Source: Desulfobaculum xiamenense (GTDB taxonomy: Bacteria; Desulfobacterota; Desulfovibrionia; Desulfovibrionales; Desulfovibrionaceae). From it: a stretch of DNA of 64,000 bases. The translations under genes and the position numbers were made by a program. Positions 1-9,722 of the stretch are shown here, piece after piece; positions within the stretch are counted from its first letter, which is position 1, and each line of letters begins with the position of its first letter. The notes under the pieces are model-generated. The model was not told the DNA's origin. It was given only the letters and a program-made list of their open reading frames with translations, and ran no database searches. The DNA lies in the NCBI RefSeq assembly GCF_011927665.1, contig NZ_JAATJA010000002.1, forward strand, positions 248,001-312,000, given 5' to 3'.

Positions 1-311
1 ACGGGGAATTTCCAGTCGATGAGGTCCACGAAGAACACCATGGCGACCGTGCCGTAGAGGCTATAGAAGAAGAATCGGCGGCTCACGGCGAACCAGCCGA
101 TGAGAAAGACCGGGATGTTGAGCACGCACAGCCAGATGCCGGGCGTGAGTGCGTCCGTGAGGTAGTAGAGCAGGATGCCCAGACCGGCGATGCCGCCCGA
201 GATGAAGCCGTGGGGCACGGCGATGCTCTTGACGGCCAGCGCGAAGAGCGCGGTGCCGATGGTGATCAGGCCAAGGTTCCAGGGAACGGAATAGGTGATG
301 TCTCGTCGCAT
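1..311 (-). CDS. YitT-family (DUF161-like) membrane protein, C-terminus cut by window edge
   Basis: The first 103 codons of a gene that runs out of the window. The start ATG (309-311) has a strong GGAGG-type ribosome site just upstream. The visible protein has hydrophobic helices separated by short loops, with the pattern PHGFISGGIAGLGILLYY near residue 33, which is typical of YitT/DUF161 integral membrane proteins. The family has five or six helices plus a cytoplasmic domain, which would lie beyond the edge. Its substrate is not established. It is encoded downstream of ahcY but separated from it by a strong terminator, so it is probably its own transcription unit. The family call is good; function is unknown. 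Confidence 0.75.
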   Translation of the reverse strand, partial: MRRDITYSVPWNLGLITIGTALFALAVKSIAVPHGFISGGIAGLGILLYYLTDALTPGIWLCVLNIPVFLIGWFAVSRRFFFYSLYGTVAMVFFVDLIDWKFP

Positions 312-508
312 GTCGCCCCCTCCAGAGGGCATGTGGCCGCCGCACCGTGCGGCAGCCGTTCACGGCACATGTGCCAGTCTTCGGCGCAAAAGGAAACCCC
401 GTTGTGACGGGAACGATTGTCGCAACGATAACAGGAAGATGCGCCCTTTGCCAGACCTTGGCGGTATGGCGCGTTTTCTTCGTTTCGCGGGGTGTGTTTG
501 CGGCCACG

Positions 509-540
509 AAAAAACCGCCCCGCTCTGACGAGCGGGGCGG
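509..540 (-). terminator. Rho-independent terminator after ahcY
   Basis: A perfect 10-bp GC stem (CCGCCCCGCT / AGCGGGGCGG) with a 6-nt loop is followed on the minus strand by six T residues. It lies about 30 bp past the ahcY stop and should end the sahR-ahcY transcript. Confidence 0.92.
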
Positions 541-569
541 CGTGCGAGGCGAAGTCGGAACCGTGTGGA

Positions 570-1997
<1,428 letters not shown>

Positions 1998-2014
1998 GAT
2001 GTTTCCTCCGGAAA

Positions 2015-2938
2015 TTACTGTTTCACCGCCTCGAAGAGCCGCAGGCCAAGGCCCGACGGCAGGTCGAAGCGATCCTCGTTGGCGATGGTGAATCCCGTAT
2101 CGGTGAGCCACGCGCGGACCGTGTCCGGGTCGAAGCCGAGCCAGCGGTCGCCGGATTCGGTGCGCATGGATTCCAGTTCGTGTCTTTCGAAATCGGCCAG
2201 AATGAAGCGGCTGCCCGGCGCGAGCGCGCGGTGCGCCTCCCGTACGCCTTCTACGGGCGAGGCGAGATGGTGCAGTGCCAGACACATTACCGCGAAATCG
2301 GCCTCGCCGTCAGCAAGCGGAAGATGTTCGAGGTCGCCGATGCGCAGGCTCACGCTGCCGCTGGCCCCGGCGCGTTCGCCGAAGGATTCGCGGGCGCGTT
2401 CGAGCATCTCCGTCGAGTTGTCCACGCCGATGACGCGCTGCGCATGCGTGGCCAGCGCATTCAGCAGGCCGCCCGTGCCGCATCCGAGGTCTGCTGCCGT
2501 GGTGGCACCGTGCATCCGCTTCGCCACGATACCCGCGATGTCCAGCCCGCCGAGTGTTTCGTGGCGGATGCGGTCCCAGTCCCCGGCGATGGAGCCGAAG
2601 AAGCGGGCCGTCTCCTTGCGGCGTGCGGCAACGACCCGTGTGGCGCGTGTCGCGTCTTCCGCAAGCTCCTCCTCGTTGCGCACGAAGGAATCGATGGCAT
2701 CGAGGAAGCGCCGGGCTTCGCCGCGCGGCGTCCCTGTGTAGAAGACCCACTGCCCGTCGCGGCGCGATTGCACGAGACCTGCGTCGGACAGAATCTTCAG
2801 GTGTCGCGAGATGCGCGACTGCTTGAGGGAGAGGACTTCGACGATCTCGCCCACGGCCAGTTCGTGCTCATGCAGGATGCTCATGAGGCGCAGGCGGGTG
2901 GGATCGGCGATGGCCTTGGCAAAGTTGAGTATTTGCAT
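2015..2938 (-). CDS. sahR: SahR-like regulator: ArsR winged helix fused to a SAM-methyltransferase-type domain
   Basis: Residues 1-90 form an ArsR-type winged helix ([22 protein letters not shown], then [16 protein letters not shown]). Residues about 130-300 form a class I methyltransferase fold with the SAM motif [15 protein letters not shown]. The published SahR family has exactly this layout; there the second domain senses S-adenosylhomocysteine rather than catalysing, and SAH releases the repressor from SAM-cycle promoters. The position directly before ahcY supports that role. The ATG sits inside a 24-bp palindrome and no Shine-Dalgarno sequence is visible before it, so the message may be leaderless. 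True methyltransferase activity cannot be excluded from sequence. Confidence 0.85.
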   Translation of the reverse strand: MQILNFAKAIADPTRLRLMSILHEHELAVGEIVEVLSLKQSRISRHLKILSDAGLVQSRRDGQWVFYTGTPRGEARRFLDAIDSFVRNEEELAEDATRATRVVAARRKETARFFGSIAGDWDRIRHETLGGLDIAGIVAKRMHGATTAADLGCGTGGLLNALATHAQRVIGVDNSTEMLERARESFGERAGASGSVSLRIGDLEHLPLADGEADFAVMCLALHHLASPVEGVREAHRALAPGSRFILADFERHELESMRTESGDRWLGFDPDTVRAWLTDTGFTIANEDRFDLPSGLGLRLFEAVKQ

Positions 2939-2958
2939 ATTGAGATATCATCATATGC
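2935..2958. promoter_or_regulatory. Probable SahR operator over the sahR start codon
   Basis: An interrupted palindrome GCATAT-N3-GATATC-N3-ATATGC whose 18 non-spacer bases are all symmetric. It covers the sahR start codon (2936-2938) and the bases just upstream. ArsR-type repressors bind such dyads at their own promoters, so autoregulation of sahR-ahcY is inferred. Binding has not been shown here. Confidence 0.65.
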
Positions 2959-3033
2959 TGAATTGCCACGTGCGTCAAGGCCCGCAAAGGGGTGCGGCGT
3001 GCTGTGGCTGGGCGGGGCGAGCAAGAATGGTGA

Positions 3034-3074
3034 TTGACAGAATTGGTCTGTTTGGTATTTTGGTCAGACCAATT
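3034..3074 (+). promoter_or_regulatory. Promoter with GntR-type operator for the gene at 3089
   Basis: A -35 box TTGACA (3034-3039) is followed after 16 bp by TATTTT (3056-3061). The perfect dyad TTGGTC-A-GACCAA (3060-3072) overlaps the -10 box. A second half, AATTGGTCTG at 3041-3050, is the exact inverse of CAGACCAATT at 3065-3074. TTGGTnnnACCAA-type sites are known operators of FadR/LldR-subfamily GntR regulators, which suggests negative autoregulation. Confidence 0.75.
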
Positions 3075-3088
3075 TGGAGGTCTGAACC

Positions 3089-3823
3089 ATGGGCGTGAAG
3101 ACACTGCCTTCGGAGGTGTTTCGGACGGTCGAGGCCGTGAGCCGGGCATCCGTGTACGAGGCAATCGTGGAACGCATAAGCGGGCTTCTCGCTTCCGGCG
3201 AGCTTGCACCGGGCGACAGGCTGCCGCCGGAGCGGCGGCTGGCCGAGGTTTTTGGGGTGTCGCGCAGTTCCGTGCGCGAGGCCATTCGCGTGCTCTCGGA
3301 GCAGGGCGTGCTGGAGAGCCGCCCCGGCAGCGGCACCTATGTGGCGCACAACCGCCGGGGCGAGTTCATCGCCGGGCTGGCGGATTCCATCGCCGCCGGG
3401 CGACGCAGACTGCGCGAGATGCTCGAAGTGCGGCTTCTGCTGGAGCCGCACATGGCGGGCATGGCCGCGCGCAACGCCACCGGGGACGACGTGGCGGCGC
3501 TGCGGGATATCCTCGACGCGCAGCGGGCCGAAGTGGCCACCGGCGGCACGGGTGGGAGTTCGGACGCGCTCTTTCACGAGCGGCTTTCGCGCATGTGCGG
3601 CAACGCCCTGCTGGCGGAGCTGACCGATCGTATGCGCGATGTGCTGGACGAGGTGCGTGACGATGGCTTGGTGACGGCCGAGCGTAGCGAGGCGTCCCTC
3701 GCCGCGCATGGGCGGATTCTCGATGCGGTGGAGTCCGGGGACGTGCAGGGTGCGCAGAGCGCCATGCGTGGACACCTGGAGCGCGTGTGCGCCATGCTCT
3801 TTCCGGACGGGGATTTCGCGTAG
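3089..3823 (+). CDS. GntR-family regulator, FadR/LldR subfamily
   Basis: A 244-residue DNA-binding protein. Residues about 20-85 form the GntR winged helix, with LPPERRLAEVFGVSRSSVREAIRVLSEQGVLESRPGSGTYV-type sequence. Residues 95-235 form the all-helical FadR C-terminal (FCD) ligand domain, which in this subfamily binds small organic acids. A GGAGG site precedes the ATG. The gene lies 56 bp before an FMN-dependent hydroxy-acid dehydrogenase and has a TTGGTC/GACCAA operator in its own promoter, so a role in sensing lactate or a similar 2-hydroxy acid is plausible. The ligand is an inference; the family is clear. Confidence 0.85.
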   Translation: MGVKTLPSEVFRTVEAVSRASVYEAIVERISGLLASGELAPGDRLPPERRLAEVFGVSRSSVREAIRVLSEQGVLESRPGSGTYVAHNRRGEFIAGLADSIAAGRRRLREMLEVRLLLEPHMAGMAARNATGDDVAALRDILDAQRAEVATGGTGGSSDALFHERLSRMCGNALLAELTDRMRDVLDEVRDDGLVTAERSEASLAAHGRILDAVESGDVQGAQSAMRGHLERVCAMLFPDGDFA

Positions 3824-3879
3824 GGTGACGCGGCGGGCTGGCCTGCCGCATGGCAACGAATCAAACAGGAGTTTCGAGC

Positions 3880-4914
3880 ATGGAGATGAAGGACGTTCGG
3901 GCGCGCGCCCGCGAGGCGATGAAGGGATACTGCCGGGTGTGCCCCGTGTGCGACGGTCGCGCCTGCTCCGGCGAGGTGCCGGGCATGGGCGGTCTGGGAA
4001 CCGGTTCCGCGTTTCGGGCCAACGTGACCGCGCTGGCCGGGGTGAAGCTGAACATGCGCCTGATGCACGGTGCGGCCCAGCCCGACACCGCAACCAGCGC
4101 CCTTGGCCTCGATTTCGACATTCCGGTGCTGGCCGCGCCCATCGGCGGCGTGTCGTTCAACATGGGTGGCGCGTTGAGCGAGGACGCCTACGTGGACGCC
4201 ATCCTCGGTGGCTGCCGGGCCTCGGGCATCGTGGGCTGCACGGGAGACGGCGTGCCGCCGTTCATCATCGACGCGGCCCTTGGCGGCATCCGCAAGGTGG
4301 ACGGCCACGGCATTGTGTTCATCAAGCCGTGGGACGGCGAGGAACTGGAGCAGAAGCTTGAGGCCGCCTTTGATACCGGCGCGCGCGTGTTCGGCATGGA
4401 CGTGGACGCGGCGGGCCTCATCACCCTGCGCAAGATGGGTCGCCCCGTGTCGCCCAAGACGCCGGAGCAGCTTCGCGAGATCATCGCCATGGTCCACGCT
4501 GCGGGCGGAAAGTTTATCCTCAAGGGCGTCATGACCGTGGACGAGGCCGAACTGGCCATCACGGTCGGCGCGGACGCCATCGTGGTCTCCAACCACGGTG
4601 GACGCGTGCTCGACCACACGCCGGGCACGGCCGAGGTGCTGCCCGACATCGCCGAGGCGGTGCACGGACGCATCTGCATCATTGTGGACGGCGGCGTGCG
4701 CGACGGCGTGGACGTGCTGAAGATGCTGGCCCTTGGCGCGGATCTGGTCATGATCGGCCGTCCGTTTGCCGTGGCCGCCATCGGCGGCGGGCAGGAGGGC
4801 GTGGCGGCGTACGTCGCCGCGCTCAAGGCCCAGCTGACGCAGGCCATGGTCCTTACCGGCTGCGCGAACGTGGCCGAGGCGGACCGGCGTATCCTTTACG
4901 GTTTCAAACGGTAG
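3880..4914 (+). CDS. FMN-dependent alpha-hydroxy-acid dehydrogenase/oxidase family protein
   Basis: A 344-residue TIM-barrel flavoprotein related to lactate oxidase and glycolate oxidase. Family signatures include IVVSNHGGRVLDHTPGTAEVLP near residue 230, with the catalytic His-Gly-Gly-Arg, and the phosphate-binding stretch IIVDGGVRDGVDVLKMLALGADLVMIGRP. Unlike classical members it begins with four clustered cysteines (residues 18, 21, 24 and 29, pattern CxxCPxCDGxxxC), a feature of a clostridial/deltaproteobacterial branch of unknown substrate. The start at 3880 has AGGA nine bases upstream; an ATG ten codons earlier lacks a ribosome site. The GntR neighbour suggests a 2-hydroxy-acid substrate such as lactate, not proven. 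Confidence 0.85.
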   Translation: MEMKDVRARAREAMKGYCRVCPVCDGRACSGEVPGMGGLGTGSAFRANVTALAGVKLNMRLMHGAAQPDTATSALGLDFDIPVLAAPIGGVSFNMGGALSEDAYVDAILGGCRASGIVGCTGDGVPPFIIDAALGGIRKVDGHGIVFIKPWDGEELEQKLEAAFDTGARVFGMDVDAAGLITLRKMGRPVSPKTPEQLREIIAMVHAAGGKFILKGVMTVDEAELAITVGADAIVVSNHGGRVLDHTPGTAEVLPDIAEAVHGRICIIVDGGVRDGVDVLKMLALGADLVMIGRPFAVAAIGGGQEGVAAYVAALKAQLTQAMVLTGCANVAEADRRILYGFKR

Positions 4915-4973
4915 CGGGCGTAGGGCGGTCGGCGCGTCCGTCCGCCCGCGCGAAAGGGAATGCGGTAACGATC

Positions 4974-5771
4974 ATGCTGTCCTCACTTCTGCTGTACATG
5001 GTCCTCGGCGCGTTTGCCGGGGTTCTGGCCGGGCTACTCGGCATCGGCGGCGGGCTGGTCATCGTGCCCATGCTCACCTTCTCCTTCGGCTGGCAGGGCG
5101 TCGCGCACGAGCACATCCTGCACATGGCGCTCGGCACGTCGCTGGCCACCATCATCTTCACCTCGCTGTCGAGCATGCGCGCCCACCACGGGCGCGGTGC
5201 CGTTGACTGGCGCGTGTTCTGGCGCATCACCCCCGGCATTCTCACCGGCACCTTCCTCGGCGCGTGGGTGGCGGCGCAACTGCCCACCAACGTGCTTAAG
5301 GCCTTCTTCGGCGTGTTTCTGTACTACGTGTCCTACCAGATGCTCATGGGCAAGAAGCCTAGCGCCTCGCGGGAGCTTCCGGGCAGCGCGGGCATCTTCG
5401 GCGTGGGCAACGTCATCGGCATGGTGTCGAGCCTTGTGGGCATTGGCGGCGGCACGCTGTCCGTGCCCTTCCTGACGTGGTGCAACATGGCCATCCATCG
5501 CGCCATCGGCACGGCGGCGGCCATCGGCCTGCCCATTGCGTTGGCTGGCAGCCTCGGCTTTCTGATCAATGGTCTCGGCGTGTCGGGGCGGCCCGAGTGG
5601 ACCGTGGGCTACATCTATCTGCCTGCCATGGTGGGCATCCTGTCCATGAGCGTGCTCACCGCCCCCTTCGGCGCGAAGCTCGCACATTCGCTTCCCGTGT
5701 CCACCCTCAAGAAGGTGTTCGCCGTGCTGCTCTTCGTGGTCGGCACGCGGATGCTGTGGAGCCTGTTCTAG
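4974..5771 (+). CDS. TSUP-family (TauE/SafE) transporter
   Basis: A 265-residue integral membrane protein with about eight hydrophobic segments and two internally repeated halves, each with a GIGGGxLxVP motif (LLGIGGGLVIVP near residue 22 and LVGIGGGTLSVP near residue 155). This is the hallmark of the TauE/SafE/YfcA family, whose members export or import sulfite, sulfoacetate or other small organic anions. It lies 59 bp after the hydroxy-acid dehydrogenase in the same direction, so co-transcription and an organic-acid substrate are possible. A GC-rich hairpin at about 5798-5826 follows, without a T run. Confidence 0.88.
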   Translation: MLSSLLLYMVLGAFAGVLAGLLGIGGGLVIVPMLTFSFGWQGVAHEHILHMALGTSLATIIFTSLSSMRAHHGRGAVDWRVFWRITPGILTGTFLGAWVAAQLPTNVLKAFFGVFLYYVSYQMLMGKKPSASRELPGSAGIFGVGNVIGMVSSLVGIGGGTLSVPFLTWCNMAIHRAIGTAAAIGLPIALAGSLGFLINGLGVSGRPEWTVGYIYLPAMVGILSMSVLTAPFGAKLAHSLPVSTLKKVFAVLLFVVGTRMLWSLF

Positions 5772-5910
5772 GCAGTCTCGTTCCTCCTCTCGCGCTGGCG
5801 GGGCCGGAGCCGGTCCGGTCCCGCCGGTCATGCGGGTGGGCGCGCAATGTTGCGGCGGCGGTTCGGTTGATCCGGACCTGCCGCCGTTGACTTTCGTGGG
5901 AGAAGCAGGC

Positions 5911-5930
5911 ACTGTTCGCTTGTGAACAGT
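5911..5930. promoter_or_regulatory. Palindromic operator upstream of the MarR gene
   Basis: ACTGTTC and GAACAGT form a perfect 7-bp inverted repeat around a 6-bp spacer, 24 bp before the MarR start. A TACTAT box (5932-5937) abuts it as a possible -10. Its position fits autoregulation of the MarR-MFS pair; assignment to MarR is inference. Confidence 0.6.
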
Positions 5931-5954
5931 TTACTATGCAACAAAGGAAGAGAC

Positions 5955-6416
5955 ATGGAACATCCTCTTGTCGCGCGCCGCAGGACATCACCGGGGTACC
6001 GGGTCACGCGGTTGGCGCGGCTCAATTCCGCCTTTCTCGATCGACTGGTGGAGTCGATGGATATCGGGCACGGGCAGATTCCCTATCTGTGCGCACTGCT
6101 GGCCTGCGAGGGCCTGACGCAGGACGAGCTGGCGGCGGGGGTGGGCGTGAACCGTTCCGCCACGGCGCGGGCGCTGGCGCTTTTGGAGTCCAAGGGCCTT
6201 GTCTCGCGTCGGGAGAATTCGGAGAACAGGCGGCAGAAGCTGGTTTTCCCCTCGGAGCGGGCGAGGCGGATGGCGGATGATTTCTACGCGGTGCTCGATA
6301 GGGAGAACGAGGTGCTCTTCGAGGGCCTTTCCGAGGACGAGCGCCGCGTGGCACTGGACATTATGGACCGGATGATGGCCAACGTGCAGCGCGCGCTGGA
6401 CGAGGAGGAATCATGA
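5955..6416 (+). CDS. MarR-family transcriptional regulator
   Basis: A 153-residue winged-helix protein with MarR core sequence GLTQDELAAGVGVNRSATARALALLESKGLVSRRENSENRRQKLV-type around residues 48-92: recognition helix followed by a wing containing the Arg-rich strand. MarR proteins are dimeric repressors released by phenolic or other small ligands. The ATG at 5955 has AAGGAAG seven bases upstream; an earlier ATG 11 codons back lies within the operator region and has no ribosome site. Its stop overlaps the start of the next gene (ATGA), so it is translationally coupled to the MFS exporter it probably controls. Confidence 0.88.
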   Translation: MEHPLVARRRTSPGYRVTRLARLNSAFLDRLVESMDIGHGQIPYLCALLACEGLTQDELAAGVGVNRSATARALALLESKGLVSRRENSENRRQKLVFPSERARRMADDFYAVLDRENEVLFEGLSEDERRVALDIMDRMMANVQRALDEEES

Positions 6417-7798
6417 GCGGGAACGAGGCGTCGCGTCGGCGCGGCGTGCTTTTCGCGGTGACGGCCACCCAGTTCGCCGTGCCGTTCATGCTGTCGGCCA
6501 TTGCTGTGGCGCTGCCGGTCATCGGGCATGATTTCGGGGCGCGGGCCGTGGAGCTGGGGCTGGTGGAATCGGCGTACATCGCCACGGCGTCCATGTTGCT
6601 TCTGCCTTTCGCGCGGGCATCGGACATGTTCGGGCGTGGTTTCGTGTTCGTCTGCGGCGTGACCACGTTCACCGTGGCGTCGTTGCTTCTGGCACTCGCG
6701 CAGTCCATAGAGTTGTTCATCGGCCTGCGGGTGTTGCAGGGGGTTGGCAGCTCTGCCCAGATCGCCACGGGTCTCGCCATTATTTCGGAGGTCTTTCCGC
6801 GTGAGGAGCGCGGCCGCGCCATCGGCTTGAGTGTCGCGGGCGTGTATGTGGGGCTTTCGGCCGGTCCATATCTGGGCGGGCTGGTGACCACACACCTCGG
6901 CTGGCGCTGGGTGTTTTTGCTGGGCATGGCGGCGTGCCTCGTTGCGCTGATCATGGCCGTGCGCGGGCTTGATGTGCATCCGCGCAAGGGAGATGGCACA
7001 CGCTTCGACTGGGGCGGGCTGGTGACCAGCGCAGCGGGTTTCGGGCTTGTGGTCTTCGGCAGTGCGGAGTGGGGCGGCGTGCCCGGCAAGGTCATGGTCC
7101 TGTGCGGGCTCGCGCTGCTGGGCGTTTTCGCATGGTGGGAGCGCAGAGCCGAAGCGCCGCTTCTGGACATGGGACTTCTGGCGACCAATCGGTCCTTCGC
7201 CTATGCGAGCGCCGTGCAGTTCATCAACTACGCCGCGACGTTCGGCGTGACGTTTCTGACCAGTCTGTACCTCCAGACGGTGCTGGGGATGACGCCGGGG
7301 CAGGCTGGAGCGCTGCTGATTGTGCAGCCGCTGGTGATGGCCTCTCTCGCTCCGGTGAGCGGGCGCATGGCCGACAGGTTGCCGCCGCACCGCGTGGCCA
7401 CGGTGGGCATGGCGCTTGGTACGCTGGGACTGCTGCTGGCCCTGCGCTTTGGACCGTCCACGGAACCATGGTGGGTGATGCTGGTGTTGGCGTTTTTCGG
7501 CATGGGCACGGCCCTGTTCGCCACGCCGAACATGAGCGTGATCATGGGCAGTGTGACCCCGCGCCACTACGCCATGGCTTCGGCCATGACCGGTGGCATG
7601 CGCACGGCGGGCATGACCGCGAGCATCGTGTGCATCGGCTTCGTCCTGTCGAGCGTGATGGGCGACGCCGCGGTGAGCGCCGCGACCAGCGGAGCGTATC
7701 TGCGGGCCATGCACGTGGCGCTTTCCGGATTTGTGATGCTGAGCGCGGTGGGTGTGCTTCTGTCTCTGCGCGCGCCTATGCCGGAACGCGCGGAGTAG
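6413..7798 (+). CDS. Major facilitator superfamily exporter (DHA2/EmrB-like)
   Basis: A 461-residue inner-membrane transporter with about 14 hydrophobic segments, the length and layout of the 14-helix DHA2 drug:H+ antiporters. A motif-C-type stretch GLSVAGVYVGLSAGPYLGG lies near residue 137, characteristic of antiporters, and a motif-A-like loop follows the second helix. It starts within the MarR stop codon, with GAGGAGG eight bases upstream. A MarR-MFS pair usually means ligand-induced efflux of a toxic compound; the substrate cannot be read from sequence. Confidence 0.88.
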   Translation: MSGNEASRRRGVLFAVTATQFAVPFMLSAIAVALPVIGHDFGARAVELGLVESAYIATASMLLLPFARASDMFGRGFVFVCGVTTFTVASLLLALAQSIELFIGLRVLQGVGSSAQIATGLAIISEVFPREERGRAIGLSVAGVYVGLSAGPYLGGLVTTHLGWRWVFLLGMAACLVALIMAVRGLDVHPRKGDGTRFDWGGLVTSAAGFGLVVFGSAEWGGVPGKVMVLCGLALLGVFAWWERRAEAPLLDMGLLATNRSFAYASAVQFINYAATFGVTFLTSLYLQTVLGMTPGQAGALLIVQPLVMASLAPVSGRMADRLPPHRVATVGMALGTLGLLLALRFGPSTEPWWVMLVLAFFGMGTALFATPNMSVIMGSVTPRHYAMASAMTGGMRTAGMTASIVCIGFVLSSVMGDAAVSAATSGAYLRAMHVALSGFVMLSAVGVLLSLRAPMPERAE

Positions 7799-7819
7799 AT
7801 CGGATTTCATGAGATGAAA

Positions 7820-7853
7820 AAAGGGGCGCAAGCCATATGGCTTGCGCCCCTTT
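7820..7853. terminator. Bidirectional terminator between the MFS gene and metK
   Basis: A perfect 12-bp stem GGGGCGCAAGCC / GGCTTGCGCCCC around ATAT, flanked by A residues on one side and TTT on the other. It serves the convergent MFS (+) and panC-metK (-) transcripts. Confidence 0.92.
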
Positions 7854-7875
7854 CGCGTGTGCGATTGGCGTCGAA

Positions 7876-9048
7876 CTAGAGCTTGCAGGCCGTGCGCAGG
7901 TCGTTGACCGCGTCGGTGTGCTCCCAGGTGAATTCCGGACGCTCGCGGCCGAAGTGACCGTAGCAGGAGGACTGGGAGTAGATGGGGCGCTTGAGGTCGA
8001 GGCGCTTGAGAATGTGGTAGGGGCGCAGGTCAAAGACCTCGTTGACGGCCTTGGTCAGGATGTCGTCGGGCACGATGCCTGTGCCCTGCGTGGTGACCAG
8101 CGTGCTGACCGGCTCGGCCACGCCGATGACGTAGGCGACCTGGACTTCGCATTTGGGAGCCAGGCCGGCGGCCACGATGTTCTTGGCGATGTAGCGGGCC
8201 ATGTACGCGCCGGAGCGGTCCACCTTGGACGGGTCCTTGCCGGAGAACGCGCCGCCGCCGTGAGCGCCCATGCCGCCGTAGGTGTCCTGAATGATCTTGC
8301 GGCCGGTGAGGCCAGCGTCACCCATGGGGCCGCCGATGACGAAGCGGCCGGTGGTGTTGATGAAGATGCGGGTCTTCTGGGGGTCGATGTATTCCTTGGG
8401 CAGCGTTTCGAAGATCACTTTCTCGCGGATGGCGTCGCACAGGTCCTGATAGGCGATGTTCTCGTCGTGCTGGGCGGCGACGACGACGGTGTCGATGAAC
8501 TTGGGCTTGCCGTCCTCGTAGACGAAGCTGACTTCGGTCTTGCCGTCAGGACGCAGGAAATCGAGGATGCCTTCCTTGCGGACGTAGGTCAGGCGGCGGG
8601 ACAGCTTGTGCGCCCAGTAGATGGGGGCGGGCATAAGGGTATCGGTCTCGTTGCAGGCGAAGCCGAACATCATGCCCTGATCGCCTGCACCCTGATTCTC
8701 GGGATGCTCGCGGTCCACGCCCTGTGCGATGTCCGGGGACTGCTTGTCGATGGAGGAGATGACGGCGCAGGTCTCGGCGTCGAAGCCCATGTCGGAGCTG
8801 GTGTAGCCGATCTCGCGGATGGTATCGCGCACGATGCGGGGCAGGTCGGCATAGCCCTTGGTGGTGATTTCACCGGCGATGAAGGCGAGGCCGGTGGTCA
8901 CGAGGGTTTCGCATGCCACGCGGGAGTCGGGGTCCTGAGCGAGCAGCGCGTCGAGGACGGCGTCGGAAATGCGGTCGGCGACCTTGTCGGGATGGCCTTC
9001 GGTCACGGATTCCGAGGTGAAGTGGTAGCGTCCGGTGCTGTGTACCAT
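7876..9048 (-). CDS. metK: S-adenosylmethionine synthetase
   Basis: Makes SAM from methionine and ATP in the cytoplasm, usually as a tetramer. The 390-residue protein has all family motifs: GHPDK near residue 18, [12 protein letters not shown] near residue 120, and [19 protein letters not shown] near residue 245 (phosphate loop). The ATG has a GGAGGAAAG site. It is the last gene of panC-DUF502-metK (gaps of 21 and 17 bp). The leader of this operon carries a SAM-I riboswitch and terminator, which gives direct feedback by the product of MetK. Confidence 0.97.
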   Translation of the reverse strand: MVHSTGRYHFTSESVTEGHPDKVADRISDAVLDALLAQDPDSRVACETLVTTGLAFIAGEITTKGYADLPRIVRDTIREIGYTSSDMGFDAETCAVISSIDKQSPDIAQGVDREHPENQGAGDQGMMFGFACNETDTLMPAPIYWAHKLSRRLTYVRKEGILDFLRPDGKTEVSFVYEDGKPKFIDTVVVAAQHDENIAYQDLCDAIREKVIFETLPKEYIDPQKTRIFINTTGRFVIGGPMGDAGLTGRKIIQDTYGGMGAHGGGAFSGKDPSKVDRSGAYMARYIAKNIVAAGLAPKCEVQVAYVIGVAEPVSTLVTTQGTGIVPDDILTKAVNEVFDLRPYHILKRLDLKRPIYSQSSCYGHFGRERPEFTWEHTDAVNDLRTACKL

Positions 9049-9065
9049 GGTCTTTCCTCCGAAAG

Positions 9066-9701
9066 TTAAACCTGTTTCGATTCAGGGTTGATGATTCCGC
9101 CGGATATCAGGACCTTGAACGAGTCCTCCACGCTCATGTCGAGGGGGATGAGTTCCTCCTCGGGCACCATGAGGTAGAAGCCCGATGTCGGGTTGGGGGT
9201 GGTGGGCACGAACACGTTGACGACCTTCTTCTCAGTCCGGCGCTGAATCTCGCCCACGGCGGTACCCGTGACGTAGGCCAGTGCCCATATGCCCTTGCGC
9301 GGGAACTCGATGAGTACCACGCGCTTGAAGTCCTTGTTTCCACCGTTGAGGATGGTGTTCACCAGCTGCTTCACCGCGTTGTAGAACTTGTTCACCAACG
9401 GGATGTTGTTGAGGAGGGCCTCGCCGATGCGCACCACAAACCGCCCGAGGATGTTCCGGCCGAGAACGCCAGCCAGAAACAGGAACATGAACAGGATGAT
9501 GATTCCCAGTCCGGGAACCTTGAACGGCAGGTACTGCTCCGGGCGGTATGGCTCGGGTATGAGCAGCAGCACCTTGTCCCCCCACTTGAAGAGCAGGCTG
9601 AGGAAGAAGCCCGTGGCCGCCAGCGGCGTGACCACGAGTATTCCGGCCAGAAGGTTTGCCTTCAGCGCGTCCTTGATATGGCGCAGCAGGGTCCTGAACA
9701 T
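9066..9701 (-). CDS. DUF502-family membrane protein
   Basis: A 211-residue inner-membrane protein with two strongly hydrophobic N-terminal segments (about residues 18-38 and 66-88) and a soluble C-terminal domain. The stretches [15 protein letters not shown] and [20 protein letters not shown] are typical of DUF502. The family is widespread and its function is not known. It sits between panC and metK with short spacers, so it is co-transcribed with them and under the same SAM riboswitch; this does not by itself show a role in methionine metabolism. Confidence 0.88.
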   Translation of the reverse strand: MFRTLLRHIKDALKANLLAGILVVTPLAATGFFLSLLFKWGDKVLLLIPEPYRPEQYLPFKVPGLGIIILFMFLFLAGVLGRNILGRFVVRIGEALLNNIPLVNKFYNAVKQLVNTILNGGNKDFKRVVLIEFPRKGIWALAYVTGTAVGEIQRRTEKKVVNVFVPTTPNPTSGFYLMVPEEELIPLDMSVEDSFKVLISGGIINPESKQV

Positions 9702-9722
9702 GGAAGTCTCCTCCGCTTTGGC

